NCBI GenBank assembly: GCA_013314755.1
Contig: JABUFA010000007.1
Span: forward strand, 1 to 64,000
Direction of reading: 5' to 3'
DNA from: Chthonomonadia bacterium
GTDB taxonomy: Bacteria > Armatimonadota > HRBIN16
DNA length: 64,000 bases
Under the pieces are notes generated by a model. It did not search any database. It saw only the letters and a program-made list of their open reading frames with translations, and was not told the DNA's origin. Both the position numbers and the translations under genes were made by a program. This document shows, one piece after another, positions 1 through 9,072 of this stretch. The stretch's first letter is position 1; the number at the start of each line of letters is the position of its first letter.

Positions 1-44
1 CGGCGTTCTGGGGATGTGATTCCACGTGAGGTCTCTTTCTCCTC

Positions 45-73
45 TTGCCAGTGTCATCCGTTTACGGTAGAAT
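45..73 (+). promoter_or_regulatory. sigma70-like promoter of the GH1 gene
   Basis: A -35-like TTGCCA at 45-50 and a -10-like TAGAAT at 68-73 are separated by 17 nt. The start codon at 107 lies 33 nt downstream, and a strong ribosome binding site, AGGAGGG at 95-101, sits just before it. This implies a short 5' leader. Seen by pattern only. Confidence 0.55.
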
Positions 74-106
74 GTTACTGAAAGGTTTAAGTTCAGGAGG
101 GAAAAG

Positions 107-1447
107 ATGTCTGTCATTCGTTTCCCCGAAGGTTTTCTGTGGGGGGTTGCGACCGCTTCCTATCAGATAGAGGGATCTCCGCTGGCGGACGGCGCAGGGG
201 CTTCTATCTGGCATCGCTTTTCTCACACCCCCGGAACCACCCATAACGGCGACACAGGCGATGTGGCGTGCGACCATTATCGACGGTGGCGCGATGATGT
301 GAACATGATGCGCGAGATGGGGCTGAAGGCATACCGTTTCTCCATCAGCTGGCCCCGTATCCTCCCCGAAGGCAAAGGAGCGATCAATCCCGCAGGGCTG
401 GACTTCTATGACCGTCTGGTAGATGCGCTGGCGGAAGCCGGCATTGAGCCGATGGTTACCCTTTATCACTGGGATCTGCCGGGGGCGCTTCAGGACCTGG
501 GCGGATGGGCGAACCGTGAGGTCGTGAACTGGTTTGCGGACTATGCGCAGGTAGTCGCCATGCGACTGGGTGACAGAGTGCGTTTGTGGGCAACGCTTAA
601 CGAGCCCTGGGTGTTTACCTTCCTGGGTTACGTGTTCGGTCAACATGCGCCCGGCATGCGCGACCTGTGGGCAGGGCTTCGAGCCATGCATCACTGCCTG
701 CTGGCGCACGGTGAGGCGGTTGCCCGGCTACGTTCGGTGCTCTCCGATAGCGCGCAGGTGGGCATTGTGTTGAACCTTTCTCCTCAACACCCGGCATCCG
801 ACAGCGAAGAGGATAAGGCAGCGGCGGAACGGATACACACGATGAACAATGCCCTGTTTGTAGAGCCGGTGTTGAAAGGCAGGTATCCCGCCTTAGCGGA
901 GCAGATGGTCCACTTCGCCTGGCCTCCCATTCAGTCCGGGGATATGGAGCGCATCGCTCAGCCCATCGACTTTATCGGTATCAACTACTACTCCCGTGGC
1001 ATCGTCAAACATGCTGAGCACGGTTACCTGGGTGTGCAACACGTAGAGAATAGGGAGGCATTGCACACAGAGATGGGATGGGAGGTCTATCCTGACGGGC
1101 TGTACGAGATACTGCAGTGGGTGCACTCTGAGGCTCCGCGCCTGAGTCTTTACGTGACCGAGAACGGCGCTGCCTTCCGGGATGAGGTGCAGGATGGCAG
1201 GGTCGCCGACGGGCAGAGGCTGGAATACCTGCGCCAGCATTTCTTGAGCGCACATCGTGCGATTCAAAGCGGCGTGCCGCTGAAGGGCTACTTCGTCTGG
1301 TCGCTGATGGACAACTTCGAGTGGGCGTTCGGTTACTCCAAGCGCTTCGGCATCGTGTACGTGGATTACGCCACGCAGGAGCGCATCTGGAAGGATAGCG
1401 CACGCTGGTACCAGCAGGTCATCGCGCAGAACGGAGTAGAGGCGTAA
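107..1447 (+). CDS. beta-glucosidase, glycoside hydrolase family 1
   Basis: This 446-aa protein is a full-length GH1 enzyme, which releases beta-linked glucose (or galactose and similar sugars) from the non-reducing end of short oligosaccharides with retention of configuration. The N-terminus carries the GH1 signature FPEGFLWGVATASYQIEG. The acid/base glutamate is E166 in TLNEPW and the nucleophile is E352 in VTENGAAF; both are present. No signal peptide is visible, so it should act in the cytoplasm on imported oligosaccharides. It has its own promoter and a ribosome binding site at 95-101 and ends at a hairpin, so it looks monocistronic. The exact sugar specificity cannot be read from the sequence. 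Confidence 0.95.
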   Translation: MSVIRFPEGFLWGVATASYQIEGSPLADGAGASIWHRFSHTPGTTHNGDTGDVACDHYRRWRDDVNMMREMGLKAYRFSISWPRILPEGKGAINPAGLDFYDRLVDALAEAGIEPMVTLYHWDLPGALQDLGGWANREVVNWFADYAQVVAMRLGDRVRLWATLNEPWVFTFLGYVFGQHAPGMRDLWAGLRAMHHCLLAHGEAVARLRSVLSDSAQVGIVLNLSPQHPASDSEEDKAAAERIHTMNNALFVEPVLKGRYPALAEQMVHFAWPPIQSGDMERIAQPIDFIGINYYSRGIVKHAEHGYLGVQHVENREALHTEMGWEVYPDGLYEILQWVHSEAPRLSLYVTENGAAFRDEVQDGRVADGQRLEYLRQHFLSAHRAIQSGVPLKGYFVWSLMDNFEWAFGYSKRFGIVYVDYATQERIWKDSARWYQQVIAQNGVEA

Positions 1448-1466
1448 GCAACTCGCGGGAAAGGAA

Positions 1467-1490
1467 GGGGCAACCGGTAGCGGTTGCCCC
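1467..1490. terminator. hairpin between convergent genes
   Basis: A perfect 10-bp stem, GGGGCAACCG (1467-1476) with CGGTTGCCCC (1481-1490), closes on a 4-nt loop. It sits 20 nt after the GH1 stop and 12 nt after the stop of the convergent minus-strand gene, so it may serve both. The following T-tract is weak. Confidence 0.6.
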
Positions 1491-1501
1491 TGTTGCTTCG
1501 C

Positions 1502-3811
1502 TTACGGGGTCTGCTCCAGCGCGAAGGAGGCTTGCTCGTGATAGTCGTATGCCTCAATGCGTGAACTGCCCGTGAAATGCTTCGCCCGCACGTGCAGATA
1601 CACCGAGAAGGTGCATCGCGTGTGCGTGGTGGGGAAGCCGGGGAACGGACCCAGCAACTGCCCGATGGTTGGGGCGCTGGACGCCTGGGGTGGAGCTGGC
1701 GGCTCGCCCACATCGGCGGTTCCCGCGGCGAATGTCCCACCCGGACCGTTCAGCCCACGTCGCCACGTCAGCGAGTAGGACATCATGAACGTGTTGTTGG
1801 GATTGGACACGCCCCGCTGGTGGTAGGCGCGGAAGCCTACGGACACTGTGGTGCTGTCCGGTCCGCTGATGAACTGGCACTCCTCACTGCTGGGCACGCC
1901 GTTGCGGCGGATGTCCACAATGTCGCCCTGCACGGGGGTGTTGTCGATCCAGAACACGCTCACCACGTCGGCGAAGGGTACGTTGTCGGTGGAGTTGGGG
2001 TCGCCCTGTCGCCAGCGGCGGAACTGGAAGTTGCGGGCGTTGCCCGGGTCGCTGGCTGGTGCGGAGCTGGGCTTGATGCGGTTGCCCGAAGCGTCGAACA
2101 GCTCCAGAATCAGCATATAGCGCCCCGGGTTGAACAGCGTGGTATTCCACACCTGATGATACTGACCGCTCAGCCAGTAGTTGCCGCCGCTCCAGTAGGG
2201 GATTCGGTTCAGCCCCACCTGACCACCCACATCTGCCGGGTTAACGGTCAGGCTGTCTGCAGTGACCTTCCACTCGCCGCCGACGAACACAAAGCGGTTC
2301 CATGCCACCGGGGCGTCGAGGATAGTTACTGAACCGGCTGGTGTGCCGGTATCGTCCACTCGCACCACCGACAGGCGATAGTACTTCGCCATTGGTTCCA
2401 TCTCGGGCGAAACCCACAACCTGATACCCAGCGAACCACCCCACGGGCAATCTGGCGCATAGGAAGTGGTGAACGTGCCGGAGCCGGCGCCAAGTGCACC
2501 TGTTCGCGAAAGCCCCGTCTGAGATGGGAAGTTGAAGTGGCGCGAACCCTGGCTGCCGATGTACTCCACCATCGCGAAGGGTATCCCTTCTGAGGGAGGT
2601 GGGTCTCCCGGACTGGAGCCGCAAACCAGTGCCCGCCAATCCCATGTGCGAAGGTCTGCCGTTTCACCCTGCGCGAACCAGTTGTGCGATGCCACACCGT
2701 CGTACACGGTTACCCAGTTACCCTGGATGCGCTGTCGCACCTTGAAAGCGAAGGTGGTGTGGCACCTAACACCGGATGGCGTGAGGCGACGAGGACGCAG
2801 ATAGCAGAAGTCAAACCTTCCACCCGGCTGAAGGGGCGTTTCGCCCACCTTGCGCATGGAGCAGGTGCATATCAGCCCAAGCAGGTAGGGTCGGGCGAGC
2901 ACATACTCCTCCGCCTGCTGAGCGTTCAACGTGGTCAACGCCACGTAGTCCGCATACAGTCGCTCGGCAGGCATGGTGGAGACCTCCGCTGGGGTGTTCG
3001 CCAGCCGCCGCCGCAGGTCGGCTACCTGAGCGCGGATGCCCATGGAAACCTGCGGGCGCACTGCGGGGCGAATGGCGGTCAGCTCCAGCCGTTCCGCCAG
3101 CCTGCTCAGGCTTGCACCTGCGAAGGGAAGCGGGTCGGGTCCTGGTCCGGGTGGGAACGGTCCGGGCGGACCAATGGGGGGTGGGTCTGGCAGGGGAATG
3201 GGGATGTCTTCCAGGATGTCGCGCAGGCGGTCGAGCAGGTCGGGAATGCGGATGCGCCAGCAACAGCACACGCGCTCGTAAATCTCCACGATACCATCGC
3301 ACAGAGGCAGACAGTGGACGGGAAGAAGCGTGTGCAGCTCCGGGCGCAGGGCAAGGCTCTTGATCGCCACGTTGCGCGACAGGTTCAGCCCGGCAACGAT
3401 ATCCAGCCTGTCGATAACGTCCCACCACCAGGGGCGGCACTTGCGGGCGGTGCCGCTGACGCAGACGAACTCGAACAGAAATCGCTCCCAGATGTCTGGT
3501 CCGATGGTCAAACCTCGTTCGCGCCAGATAGGAATAGTGGCATCGGGGCGAAAGGTGACGAGGCTCTCGGTGGTCAGCTGAGCGAGGTCTGCAACATCTG
3601 GACCAAGCGCGATGGCAGGAAGTCTTGTCCATTCTGCCTGCACGTTTAGTTGATTCTTCTCGACACGGGCGAGTTTCCTCACCGGCTTGCCCACGACGTC
3701 CACTTCGTACACCGCAATGGCGGGCGCGGTTTCGTCGGGTTTGAGGTCAGCAAGTTGCACCTGCACGCTGAAGGCAGGCTTGCTGCGCTGTGTTTCCTGT
3801 GATTCTTTCAC
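1502..3811 (-). CDS. large protein of unknown function with proline-rich linker
   Basis: I do not recognise this 769-aa protein. It starts at GTG (3809-3811) with an AAGGAGA ribosome binding site. No signal peptide or membrane segment is visible. The N-terminal ~110 residues resemble a beta-rich regulatory or adhesive domain (inference). A Cys-rich segment near residues 140-205 includes CVSGTARKC and ERVCCCW, then a proline/glycine linker near 215-235 (PIPLPDPPPIGPPG). The C-terminal ~400 residues are rich in W, G, S and T, as in beta-sandwich extracellular proteins. The gene upstream encodes a sigma-like regulator 82 nt away on the same strand, so the two may be a regulated pair. A structural or surface role is possible but unproven. 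Confidence 0.7.
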   Translation of the reverse strand: MKESQETQRSKPAFSVQVQLADLKPDETAPAIAVYEVDVVGKPVRKLARVEKNQLNVQAEWTRLPAIALGPDVADLAQLTTESLVTFRPDATIPIWRERGLTIGPDIWERFLFEFVCVSGTARKCRPWWWDVIDRLDIVAGLNLSRNVAIKSLALRPELHTLLPVHCLPLCDGIVEIYERVCCCWRIRIPDLLDRLRDILEDIPIPLPDPPPIGPPGPFPPGPGPDPLPFAGASLSRLAERLELTAIRPAVRPQVSMGIRAQVADLRRRLANTPAEVSTMPAERLYADYVALTTLNAQQAEEYVLARPYLLGLICTCSMRKVGETPLQPGGRFDFCYLRPRRLTPSGVRCHTTFAFKVRQRIQGNWVTVYDGVASHNWFAQGETADLRTWDWRALVCGSSPGDPPPSEGIPFAMVEYIGSQGSRHFNFPSQTGLSRTGALGAGSGTFTTSYAPDCPWGGSLGIRLWVSPEMEPMAKYYRLSVVRVDDTGTPAGSVTILDAPVAWNRFVFVGGEWKVTADSLTVNPADVGGQVGLNRIPYWSGGNYWLSGQYHQVWNTTLFNPGRYMLILELFDASGNRIKPSSAPASDPGNARNFQFRRWRQGDPNSTDNVPFADVVSVFWIDNTPVQGDIVDIRRNGVPSSEECQFISGPDSTTVSVGFRAYHQRGVSNPNNTFMMSYSLTWRRGLNGPGGTFAAGTADVGEPPAPPQASSAPTIGQLLGPFPGFPTTHTRCTFSVYLHVRAKHFTGSSRIEAYDYHEQASFALEQTP

Positions 3812-3893
3812 GGAATGGTCTCCTTCTTGAGTAAAGATTGGGGCGCTACGTGGCTACCCTGTAGAATATACTTGCGCGAAGTCTCCGTTATGG

Positions 3894-4493
3894 TCACCGG
3901 TATGCCGGCAGGTCGGCAAGAACGCTTTGCAATTTGCACCTCAGCTGCACCAGCCGTTTGTGTACCGCGGTTTTACTGAGGTTCATCCGCCGGGCGATTT
4001 CCCGCTCGGTCATCTCTTGCTCATACCAGAAGGACAGGAGGCTGCGCTCGGCGTCGGAGAGCGATCTCAGCGCACGCTGGATGTCGCATGTTTGCTCGCA
4101 GTGTTCAAAAGGCGTTTGCCAGGCGGGGTCGGCGGGGTCAATCTCCTCACCGGTGGTTTCGTCGCAGGGCAGGGGCATGACGTGGGAGCTCCATCGCCAG
4201 GCGAGCCGGTGCTCGCGGCGGATTGCCTGTACCGCGCTGAAGAAGGCGTACACGGAGAATGCCACGCCCGCGTTCGGGTCGTAAGAGAGGTGAGCGCTCC
4301 ACACTGCAATGCGGGCGATGGAGATGCGCTCCTCCTCCCAGTACGCAGGCTCATAGCAGGGGGGAACTTTCCATCCCTGGGTTCTGCGCAGGGCTTGCTG
4401 TGCGATTTGCTCGAGATGTGCCGGCATCTCGGCGTATTCTGTTGCCTGCTCGCATCGGGACGGCGAAGGCTGGTCGTCTCGGAACCGACTCAT
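3894..4493 (-). CDS. sigma-70-like RNA polymerase sigma factor
   Basis: The 199-aa protein has a clear region-4 helix-turn-helix near residues 138-192: IQRALRSLSDAERSLLSFWYEQ, then EREIARRMNLSKTAVHKRL. An earlier segment around residues 70-95, ending in SVYAFFSAVQAIRREHR, resembles part of sigma region 2. About 45 residues between the two parts are poorly conserved and acidic. The family directs RNA polymerase to alternative promoters. The gene is transcribed towards the 769-aa unknown protein and could control it. No anti-sigma partner is visible next to it. Assignment to a particular sigma group is not possible by eye. Confidence 0.75.
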   Translation of the reverse strand: MSRFRDDQPSPSRCEQATEYAEMPAHLEQIAQQALRRTQGWKVPPCYEPAYWEEERISIARIAVWSAHLSYDPNAGVAFSVYAFFSAVQAIRREHRLAWRWSSHVMPLPCDETTGEEIDPADPAWQTPFEHCEQTCDIQRALRSLSDAERSLLSFWYEQEMTEREIARRMNLSKTAVHKRLVQLRCKLQSVLADLPAYR

Positions 4494-4559
4494 GGGTTAC
4501 CTCCTTAATAACAAAATACGCAAAACACGAAGAAATACCTGCATAGAAGGAAGGTGAAC

Positions 4560-4890
4560 CGAGAGAGTTTTGGAGTGCTGAATCTTACTTCAGCGGAGTA
4601 CATCTGCTTGGAAAGACAACCCTGCAACTGGAAGTTGCGGGCTACTCATGACAAAGCCTCCTTCGGAGGCTGACTTTGGAGTGCTGAAGCTTGCTTCAGC
4701 AGACCCCTTAACCTGCTTCAGCAGGGTTCGTCTTGTGTAGCCTGCGACTTCCAATCGCAAGGCTGTCTTCAAAAACGTCCTTGGGCACGAGAGTTGCGGA
4801 TTATTCGTTTGGTGCTGAAGCATGGCTTCAGCACTCCATAGCCCGGCAGGTTTTGCCATGTGTAGCCTGCGATTTCCAACCCAAGGGTAC
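4560..4890. repeat. cluster of short palindromic intergenic repeats
   Basis: The 429-nt gap 4494-4922 has no convincing gene and is filled with two kinds of short palindrome. Family A has the core GTGCTGAAGC..GCTTCAGCA: degenerate at 4574-4594, clear at 4681-4700 and 4812-4834, with a half copy at 4711-4724. Family B is built on TGCGACTtccaatCGCA-like palindromes at 4619-4645, 4738-4765 and 4860-4885. Copies alternate A-B-A-B. Both families recur at 31490-31735 and family A at 33650-33728, always between genes. Confidence 0.8.
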
Positions 4891-4922
4891 AATAGAAAAG
4901 GTACAACCCTGCCGGGTCGCCC

Positions 4923-5534
4923 CTATTGTGGTTTTGTCTGCGATATTTTTACCTCTCTCATGATGTCGTACTGCTGGATTTTGCGCACGACGTCCATGCC
5001 CTGAATCACCTTGCCGAACACCGCATAGTCGCCGTCCAGCTGGTGCTGGGGACCCAGGCAGATGTAGAATTGACTGCCCGCGCTGTTCTTGTCGCCCGGA
5101 TTAAGCGCCATTGCCACCGCGCCGTCCTCGTGCTTCAGTCCCGTGTTTTCAAAGGGGATGGTGTAGCCTGGTCCACCGGTGCCGTTGCCGTTGGGGTCGC
5201 CCCCCTGAACAACGAAGTCGGGCACCACGCGGTGGAAGGTCAGTCCGTTATAGAAGCCCTGCTCTGCCAGCTTGATGAAGTTGCCTGCGGTCTTCGGCGC
5301 CTTCTCCAGGTTGAGTTCGATAACGAATTTGCCCTTGCCATCCACCTCCACGATGGCGTATGCCACCTTCGAAGGGGTAGGGGAGGGTGCCGGCTCAGTA
5401 GTTGATTCGGTAGATGTCTGCGGCGTGGAAGAGGGGGAAGGAGCCTGTGCGGTCTCCTTCTTGCCACAGCCCGCCGCTATCAGCGCGAGTGCGGTTATGC
5501 AAACAGCCACCCATGCCGTAAGGTCTCTTCTCAT
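4923..5534 (-). CDS. peptidyl-prolyl cis-trans isomerase, cyclophilin type, lipoprotein
   Basis: The 203-aa protein carries an N-terminal membrane segment ending in a lipobox-like LIAAGC (Cys23), so it is probably a lipid-anchored envelope protein. A Pro/Ser/Thr linker of about 30 residues follows. The cyclophilin domain runs from about residue 57 to the end, with FHRVVPDFVVQGGDPNGNG and SQFYICL motifs. Cyclophilins speed the cis-trans isomerisation of X-Pro bonds and help fold exported proteins. The Arg-Phe region (FHRVVPDF) and the glutamine (VQGGDP) of the active site are present. It is the last gene of the minus-strand run that starts at 8979, though a 27-nt gap separates it from the gene before. 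Confidence 0.92.
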   Translation of the reverse strand: MRRDLTAWVAVCITALALIAAGCGKKETAQAPSPSSTPQTSTESTTEPAPSPTPSKVAYAIVEVDGKGKFVIELNLEKAPKTAGNFIKLAEQGFYNGLTFHRVVPDFVVQGGDPNGNGTGGPGYTIPFENTGLKHEDGAVAMALNPGDKNSAGSQFYICLGPQHQLDGDYAVFGKVIQGMDVVRKIQQYDIMREVKISQTKPQ

Positions 5535-5561
5535 GTGTATCGCCTCCGTTCACTGGTCCTA

Positions 5562-6437
5562 TCAATCGGGTTGCAGAGCCTCGCGTTCGTGCATCGTCAG
5601 CGATTGCCCGTCATGCAGGGCGTATGGAAACTTCGCGTAGCTGGCGGAGACGCCGAAAGAGCCATCTGCCCGCACAGCAAGCACCGCCGCATGGGGTGGA
5701 ACGCCTTTTTCGTCAGAGCGTTTACGCATGAGGTAGCGAATCGCCTCGTCACACGCCTCCTGTGCGCTCCTGCCGAGCTCCATCAGAAACGCCACTCGAC
5801 TGCACAGCGCCACCCGGCTGATTTCATCGCCGTTGCCGGTCGCGACCGCCGCGCCGACCTCCGCGTCCGCATACAGCCCCGCGCCCACAATCGGGCTGTC
5901 GCCCACACGCCCCGGGTATTTCCATTTCAGACCCGAAGTAGAACAGCCCACCACAATGGTATCAGGCGTCCACAGTATCATCCCGACGGTATCATGGTCT
6001 TCTACGTCGGCAGGAGGAGCCTGCGTTTCACGCCACTGAAGCCACTGCTCGGACGCCTCCGGGGAGAGGGTCTCTTCTTCCTCAAAGCCTTGCTCCCGTG
6101 CGAACTCGGCGGCGCCTTCGCCCACCAGCAGGGCATGGGGCAGTACCTCCATCACCCGCCTCGCCACCGAAATCGCACGAGGAAACCCTCGAAGCGCAGC
6201 CACCGCTCCCGAGCGATGTCCATGGGCGTCCATGATGGCGGCATCCAGCTCCACGTAGCCCGCCCGGTTGGGCAAGCCGCCGTAGCCGACGGATTGCACG
6301 CTCGGGTCCATCTCCACGGCGTTAATGCCCGTTTCTACGGCGTCCAGCGCAGAGGCTCCAAGCTCCAGCGCGTTGAATGCCCGTTCTACCGCCAGCCTGC
6401 CAAAGTTCCACGTGGCGGTCAGCAGTATCCCCTTCAT
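5562..6437 (-). CDS. isoaspartyl peptidase / N4-glycosylasparaginase-like Ntn hydrolase
   Basis: The 291-aa protein belongs to the plant-type asparaginase / aspartylglucosaminidase family. These precursors cut themselves before a threonine that becomes the catalytic N-terminal nucleophile. The expected site is visible in VEDHDTVGMI near residue 150, followed by the family motifs VGDSPIVGAGLYAD and AAVATGNGDEI. The N-terminal GASALDAVETGINAVE also fits. Substrates in the family are glycosylated asparagine, isoaspartyl dipeptides or asparagine; I cannot choose between them, though VGYGGLPN..G.VELDA is closest to the glycosylasparaginase branch. Its start overlaps the stop of the adenylyltransferase gene by 4 nt, so they are translationally coupled. 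Confidence 0.88.
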   Translation of the reverse strand: MKGILLTATWNFGRLAVERAFNALELGASALDAVETGINAVEMDPSVQSVGYGGLPNRAGYVELDAAIMDAHGHRSGAVAALRGFPRAISVARRVMEVLPHALLVGEGAAEFAREQGFEEEETLSPEASEQWLQWRETQAPPADVEDHDTVGMILWTPDTIVVGCSTSGLKWKYPGRVGDSPIVGAGLYADAEVGAAVATGNGDEISRVALCSRVAFLMELGRSAQEACDEAIRYLMRKRSDEKGVPPHAAVLAVRADGSFGVSASYAKFPYALHDGQSLTMHEREALQPD

Positions 6438-6946
6438 ACCTTCTCTTCCTCACGTTCGGCTAACATCTTCACCACTCGCTCCACCAGCCGGGTGGTCGAG
6501 CGTCCCTGTACCAGAGTGACGGTAACGACCTGCCCGCCGTACGAGCGCACCAGGGGCGCTTCCGGGATGTGTTCCGGCTGGTAGTCGCCGCCCTTCACGT
6601 AAATCTCGGGGCGCAATAGCCGGATTACTGCCTCGGCGGTCAGCTCGTCGTAGATGGTGACGTAATCCACGCTCTCCAGCGCAGCAAGCATTTCGGCGCG
6701 TTCGTCCTGCGTCACAAAAGGGCGCGGATAGCCCTTCAGCTGACGCACCGAGCTGTCGCTGTTGATAGCAACCACCAGATAATCTCCCAGCTCGCGTGCC
6801 TCCTGCAGGTACCGAATATGTCCAACATGCAGGATGTCAAAACAGCCGTTGGTAAACACGCATCGCTCGCCGCGCTCACGTCGCGCCTGCACCACCTGCG
6901 CGAGGTCGGCTTGTTCCTTTACCTTGTCTTCTGCCCTTCTCGGCAT
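6434..6946 (-). CDS. rfaE2: RfaE2-type adenylyltransferase (heptose-1-phosphate), copy 1
   Basis: This 170-aa protein is a stand-alone nucleotidyltransferase of the kind fused to the kinase in HldE. The catalytic HxGH is H40-V-G-H43 within TNGCFDILHVGHIRYL. NSDSSVRQLKGYPRP and the C-terminal VQGRSTTRLVERV (an ISTT-like nucleotide-binding motif) are also present. The family activates D-glycero-D-manno-heptose-1-phosphate to an ADP-heptose for envelope polysaccharide. A second copy lies at 18069-18560, while only one kinase (22478-23488) is seen. It overlaps the neighbours on both sides by 1-4 nt. One of the two copies might use another sugar phosphate. Confidence 0.85.
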   Translation of the reverse strand: MPRRAEDKVKEQADLAQVVQARRERGERCVFTNGCFDILHVGHIRYLQEARELGDYLVVAINSDSSVRQLKGYPRPFVTQDERAEMLAALESVDYVTIYDELTAEAVIRLLRPEIYVKGGDYQPEHIPEAPLVRSYGGQVVTVTLVQGRSTTRLVERVVKMLAEREEEKV

Positions 6947-8979
6947 TAAATCTCCTCCAGATACAGTCTGGTTTGCTGGACAATGCGGTCAAACCACCTC
7001 CCGGAGGGGTCTACCAGCGGTATCCACCAGAAGGTGGGGCGGTGGTTGGTGTGCACCAGCCCTTCAGAGACCAGAATCGCCTGGCGCACCAGCTCCATTT
7101 TGCGCAGTTCCGCCCGACGTTCTATCTCCATTGCTCGCTGGCGGGCACGCTGGTTTTGCTCTCCGCGTTCCAGCATCTGCCGCTGAGGCTTGAGGCGTGC
7201 TACCTCCGCCCGAGCTTCCGCAATCCATTCGCGCCGCTGTTGCAGTTCTCGGTCAAAGCGCGTTCGCTCCTGCTCATGCTGGCGAATCTGCTCGTGGATG
7301 CGCATGACCTCCTCCCCGCTGGTGATGCCCTGCTGTGCCAGCTCCCACAGGCGTTCCTTCAGCGGCTTAATCGTCTGTCGGTAATTTTCGCCTTTCTCGC
7401 GTTCTATCCTCTGGTATTCCTGTTTCCACTCCTCTATCTGCGCGTAGAGAGCGTGAATGCGCTGGTGAATTGCCTCTGCCTGCAGACGCAGTTCGCGCAG
7501 GGTGGAGATGTGTCCGTCGTACTCCTGGCGAAGGCGGTGCCACTCCTCGCCCTCTCGCTCTGCCAGAAACTCCAGCACCTCGCGGGGGCTGGTCAGGTGG
7601 CGGATGGTTTCCAGCAGTGCCTTCTGCTCCTCGACCACCTCGCGCCATCTGCGGGAGAACTCGGCGGTGTGGATCTGGCTCTTCCCAAAAGCATTTGCCA
7701 GGTGCTCGGGCAGGGTAAGCGCCAGGTCGTCCTCGTCGCCCATGGTGTCCCAGGTGGGGTAGACCAGTCGCAGGATGGGGTGGATGTTCCATTCGATGCC
7801 GTGCTCGCGCAGATACTGGTTCATTTTGCGCGTGCGCCACACATAGGGTGAGCCTTCCTCGTTCATCACAAACAGGAACTCGCGGGCAAGCATGGAAACC
7901 AGCGCAACCGCCTTGCCCACCAGCGTCACACTCGTGTCGAAATGCTGTTGAGTCACCTGAGCCAGCTCCGCTACCGAACGCACCGGCTGTTGCAGGGGGA
8001 TGGTGATGGGCTGTTCGGTCTCCACAATCAGCCAGCGGTCGGTCAGGCGGATGGTTCCTCTGCCTCGCTTCGCGATAATCAGGTCGAACGGAATGGCTCC
8101 TTCGCCAAAACGGTCCAGCGTATAGATTTCCGAATCCTTAACTGCCTGATTATAAGCCTCCTCGGCGACGGGGCGGGTGTTGGGGTTCAGGAACAGGTCT
8201 ACCAGCTGAAAGCGGGGAAGAGAAGCGGTTTGCGGGCTAAACTTCAACAGATTCGCCGAACAGTTTGTGCTGAGGTTATCGGTTGGTGCGCCCATCATGG
8301 CGAAAAAGCGGGGGAACAGCCACTGGTACAGTGCGCTCAAACACTGGTCAGGATACTGTTTAGCAAAGTCTGTTACCCATCCAAGTATTCGGTCGGCAAC
8401 GACGGAGCGTGCTTCCGCGCGGCGATGTTCGGGCAGGAGTTTCAGGCTCTCTTCAAAACCCCATTCCAGCAGTTCCATCAACGGCTCCAGCACATGTTGC
8501 AGGCAAACCTCATGTACAATCACGGAGTGAAACTCGGTGTGCACCAGCCCTCGCCAGCCCCAGGCTTCGGTCATTCGGTCGGTGAACTGTTGTTCGCCGT
8601 CGGGGTGCCATTTCGCCACCTTATCAAAGGCGACACCCGCGTTGACATAGCGCTGGCGCGTGGGAACGGTCTCGCTTCCGAACAGGCAGGATAGTTCGCC
8701 CGCAGCGGACCAGAGGTCACGTGTTGTGCCATCGTTATGAGGCAGAGCAACGATTTTGCGCTCGGTCTGGATGGGCGAAGAGAGCTTGGCGAAGTAGTCG
8801 GTGCAATGCACGCACAGCAAGAACGGCAATCGATAGCCCAGCTCGTCCATCAAACGGTTCAGCGCAGCTTTGGTCGGCTCGTCCCAGAATACCGTCTGTC
8901 CGAGTGCCAGGAGAGTGACGTTAGGATACTTCTCCCGCAGTTGAGATAGCACGGTGACAACAGATGGGTGCATGGTCAT
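6946..8979 (-). CDS. 677-aa protein of unknown function with long coiled coil
   Basis: I do not recognise a family. No signal peptide or membrane helix is visible. The first ~110 residues look like a small alpha/beta domain (NVTLLALGQTVFWDEPTK, RLPFLLCVHCTDYF, KIVALPHNDGTT). A middle helical part follows to about residue 440, with HSVIVHEVCLQHV near residue 150. From about 450 to 620 the sequence is a charged coiled coil rich in E, R and Q. It ends in a short conserved-looking tail (PTFWWIPLVDPSGRWF). It is the first gene of the minus-strand run, with a TATAAT-type -10 at 9031-9036. Its 3' end overlaps the adenylyltransferase start by 1 nt, so it is co-expressed with sugar-activation functions. 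Confidence 0.85.
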   Translation of the reverse strand: MTMHPSVVTVLSQLREKYPNVTLLALGQTVFWDEPTKAALNRLMDELGYRLPFLLCVHCTDYFAKLSSPIQTERKIVALPHNDGTTRDLWSAAGELSCLFGSETVPTRQRYVNAGVAFDKVAKWHPDGEQQFTDRMTEAWGWRGLVHTEFHSVIVHEVCLQHVLEPLMELLEWGFEESLKLLPEHRRAEARSVVADRILGWVTDFAKQYPDQCLSALYQWLFPRFFAMMGAPTDNLSTNCSANLLKFSPQTASLPRFQLVDLFLNPNTRPVAEEAYNQAVKDSEIYTLDRFGEGAIPFDLIIAKRGRGTIRLTDRWLIVETEQPITIPLQQPVRSVAELAQVTQQHFDTSVTLVGKAVALVSMLAREFLFVMNEEGSPYVWRTRKMNQYLREHGIEWNIHPILRLVYPTWDTMGDEDDLALTLPEHLANAFGKSQIHTAEFSRRWREVVEEQKALLETIRHLTSPREVLEFLAEREGEEWHRLRQEYDGHISTLRELRLQAEAIHQRIHALYAQIEEWKQEYQRIEREKGENYRQTIKPLKERLWELAQQGITSGEEVMRIHEQIRQHEQERTRFDRELQQRREWIAEARAEVARLKPQRQMLERGEQNQRARQRAMEIERRAELRKMELVRQAILVSEGLVHTNHRPTFWWIPLVDPSGRWFDRIVQQTRLYLEEI

Positions 8980-9030
8980 TCCTTATCTCCTGCGATTTTA
9001 TCCTGAGTTGACGACGGTAACAGCGTTTTG

Positions 9031-9036
9031 ATTATA
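9031..9036 (-). promoter_or_regulatory. -10 element for the 677-aa protein operon
   Basis: On the minus strand the motif TATAAT occupies 9031-9036, 52 nt before the start codon at 8979, in the 93-nt gap after feoA. No good -35 is seen at 17 nt. An ATAAGGA-type ribosome binding site precedes the start. Confidence 0.4.
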
Positions 9037-9072
9037 GCCTATGCGCAAAGCCGCAAGCAAGGGCAACGGAGG

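Noticed and set aside
1577-2332. Plus-strand ORFs opposite the 769-aa gene
   Set aside because: GC-rich shadows; the minus-strand gene has a ribosome binding site and amino-acid composition like a real protein.
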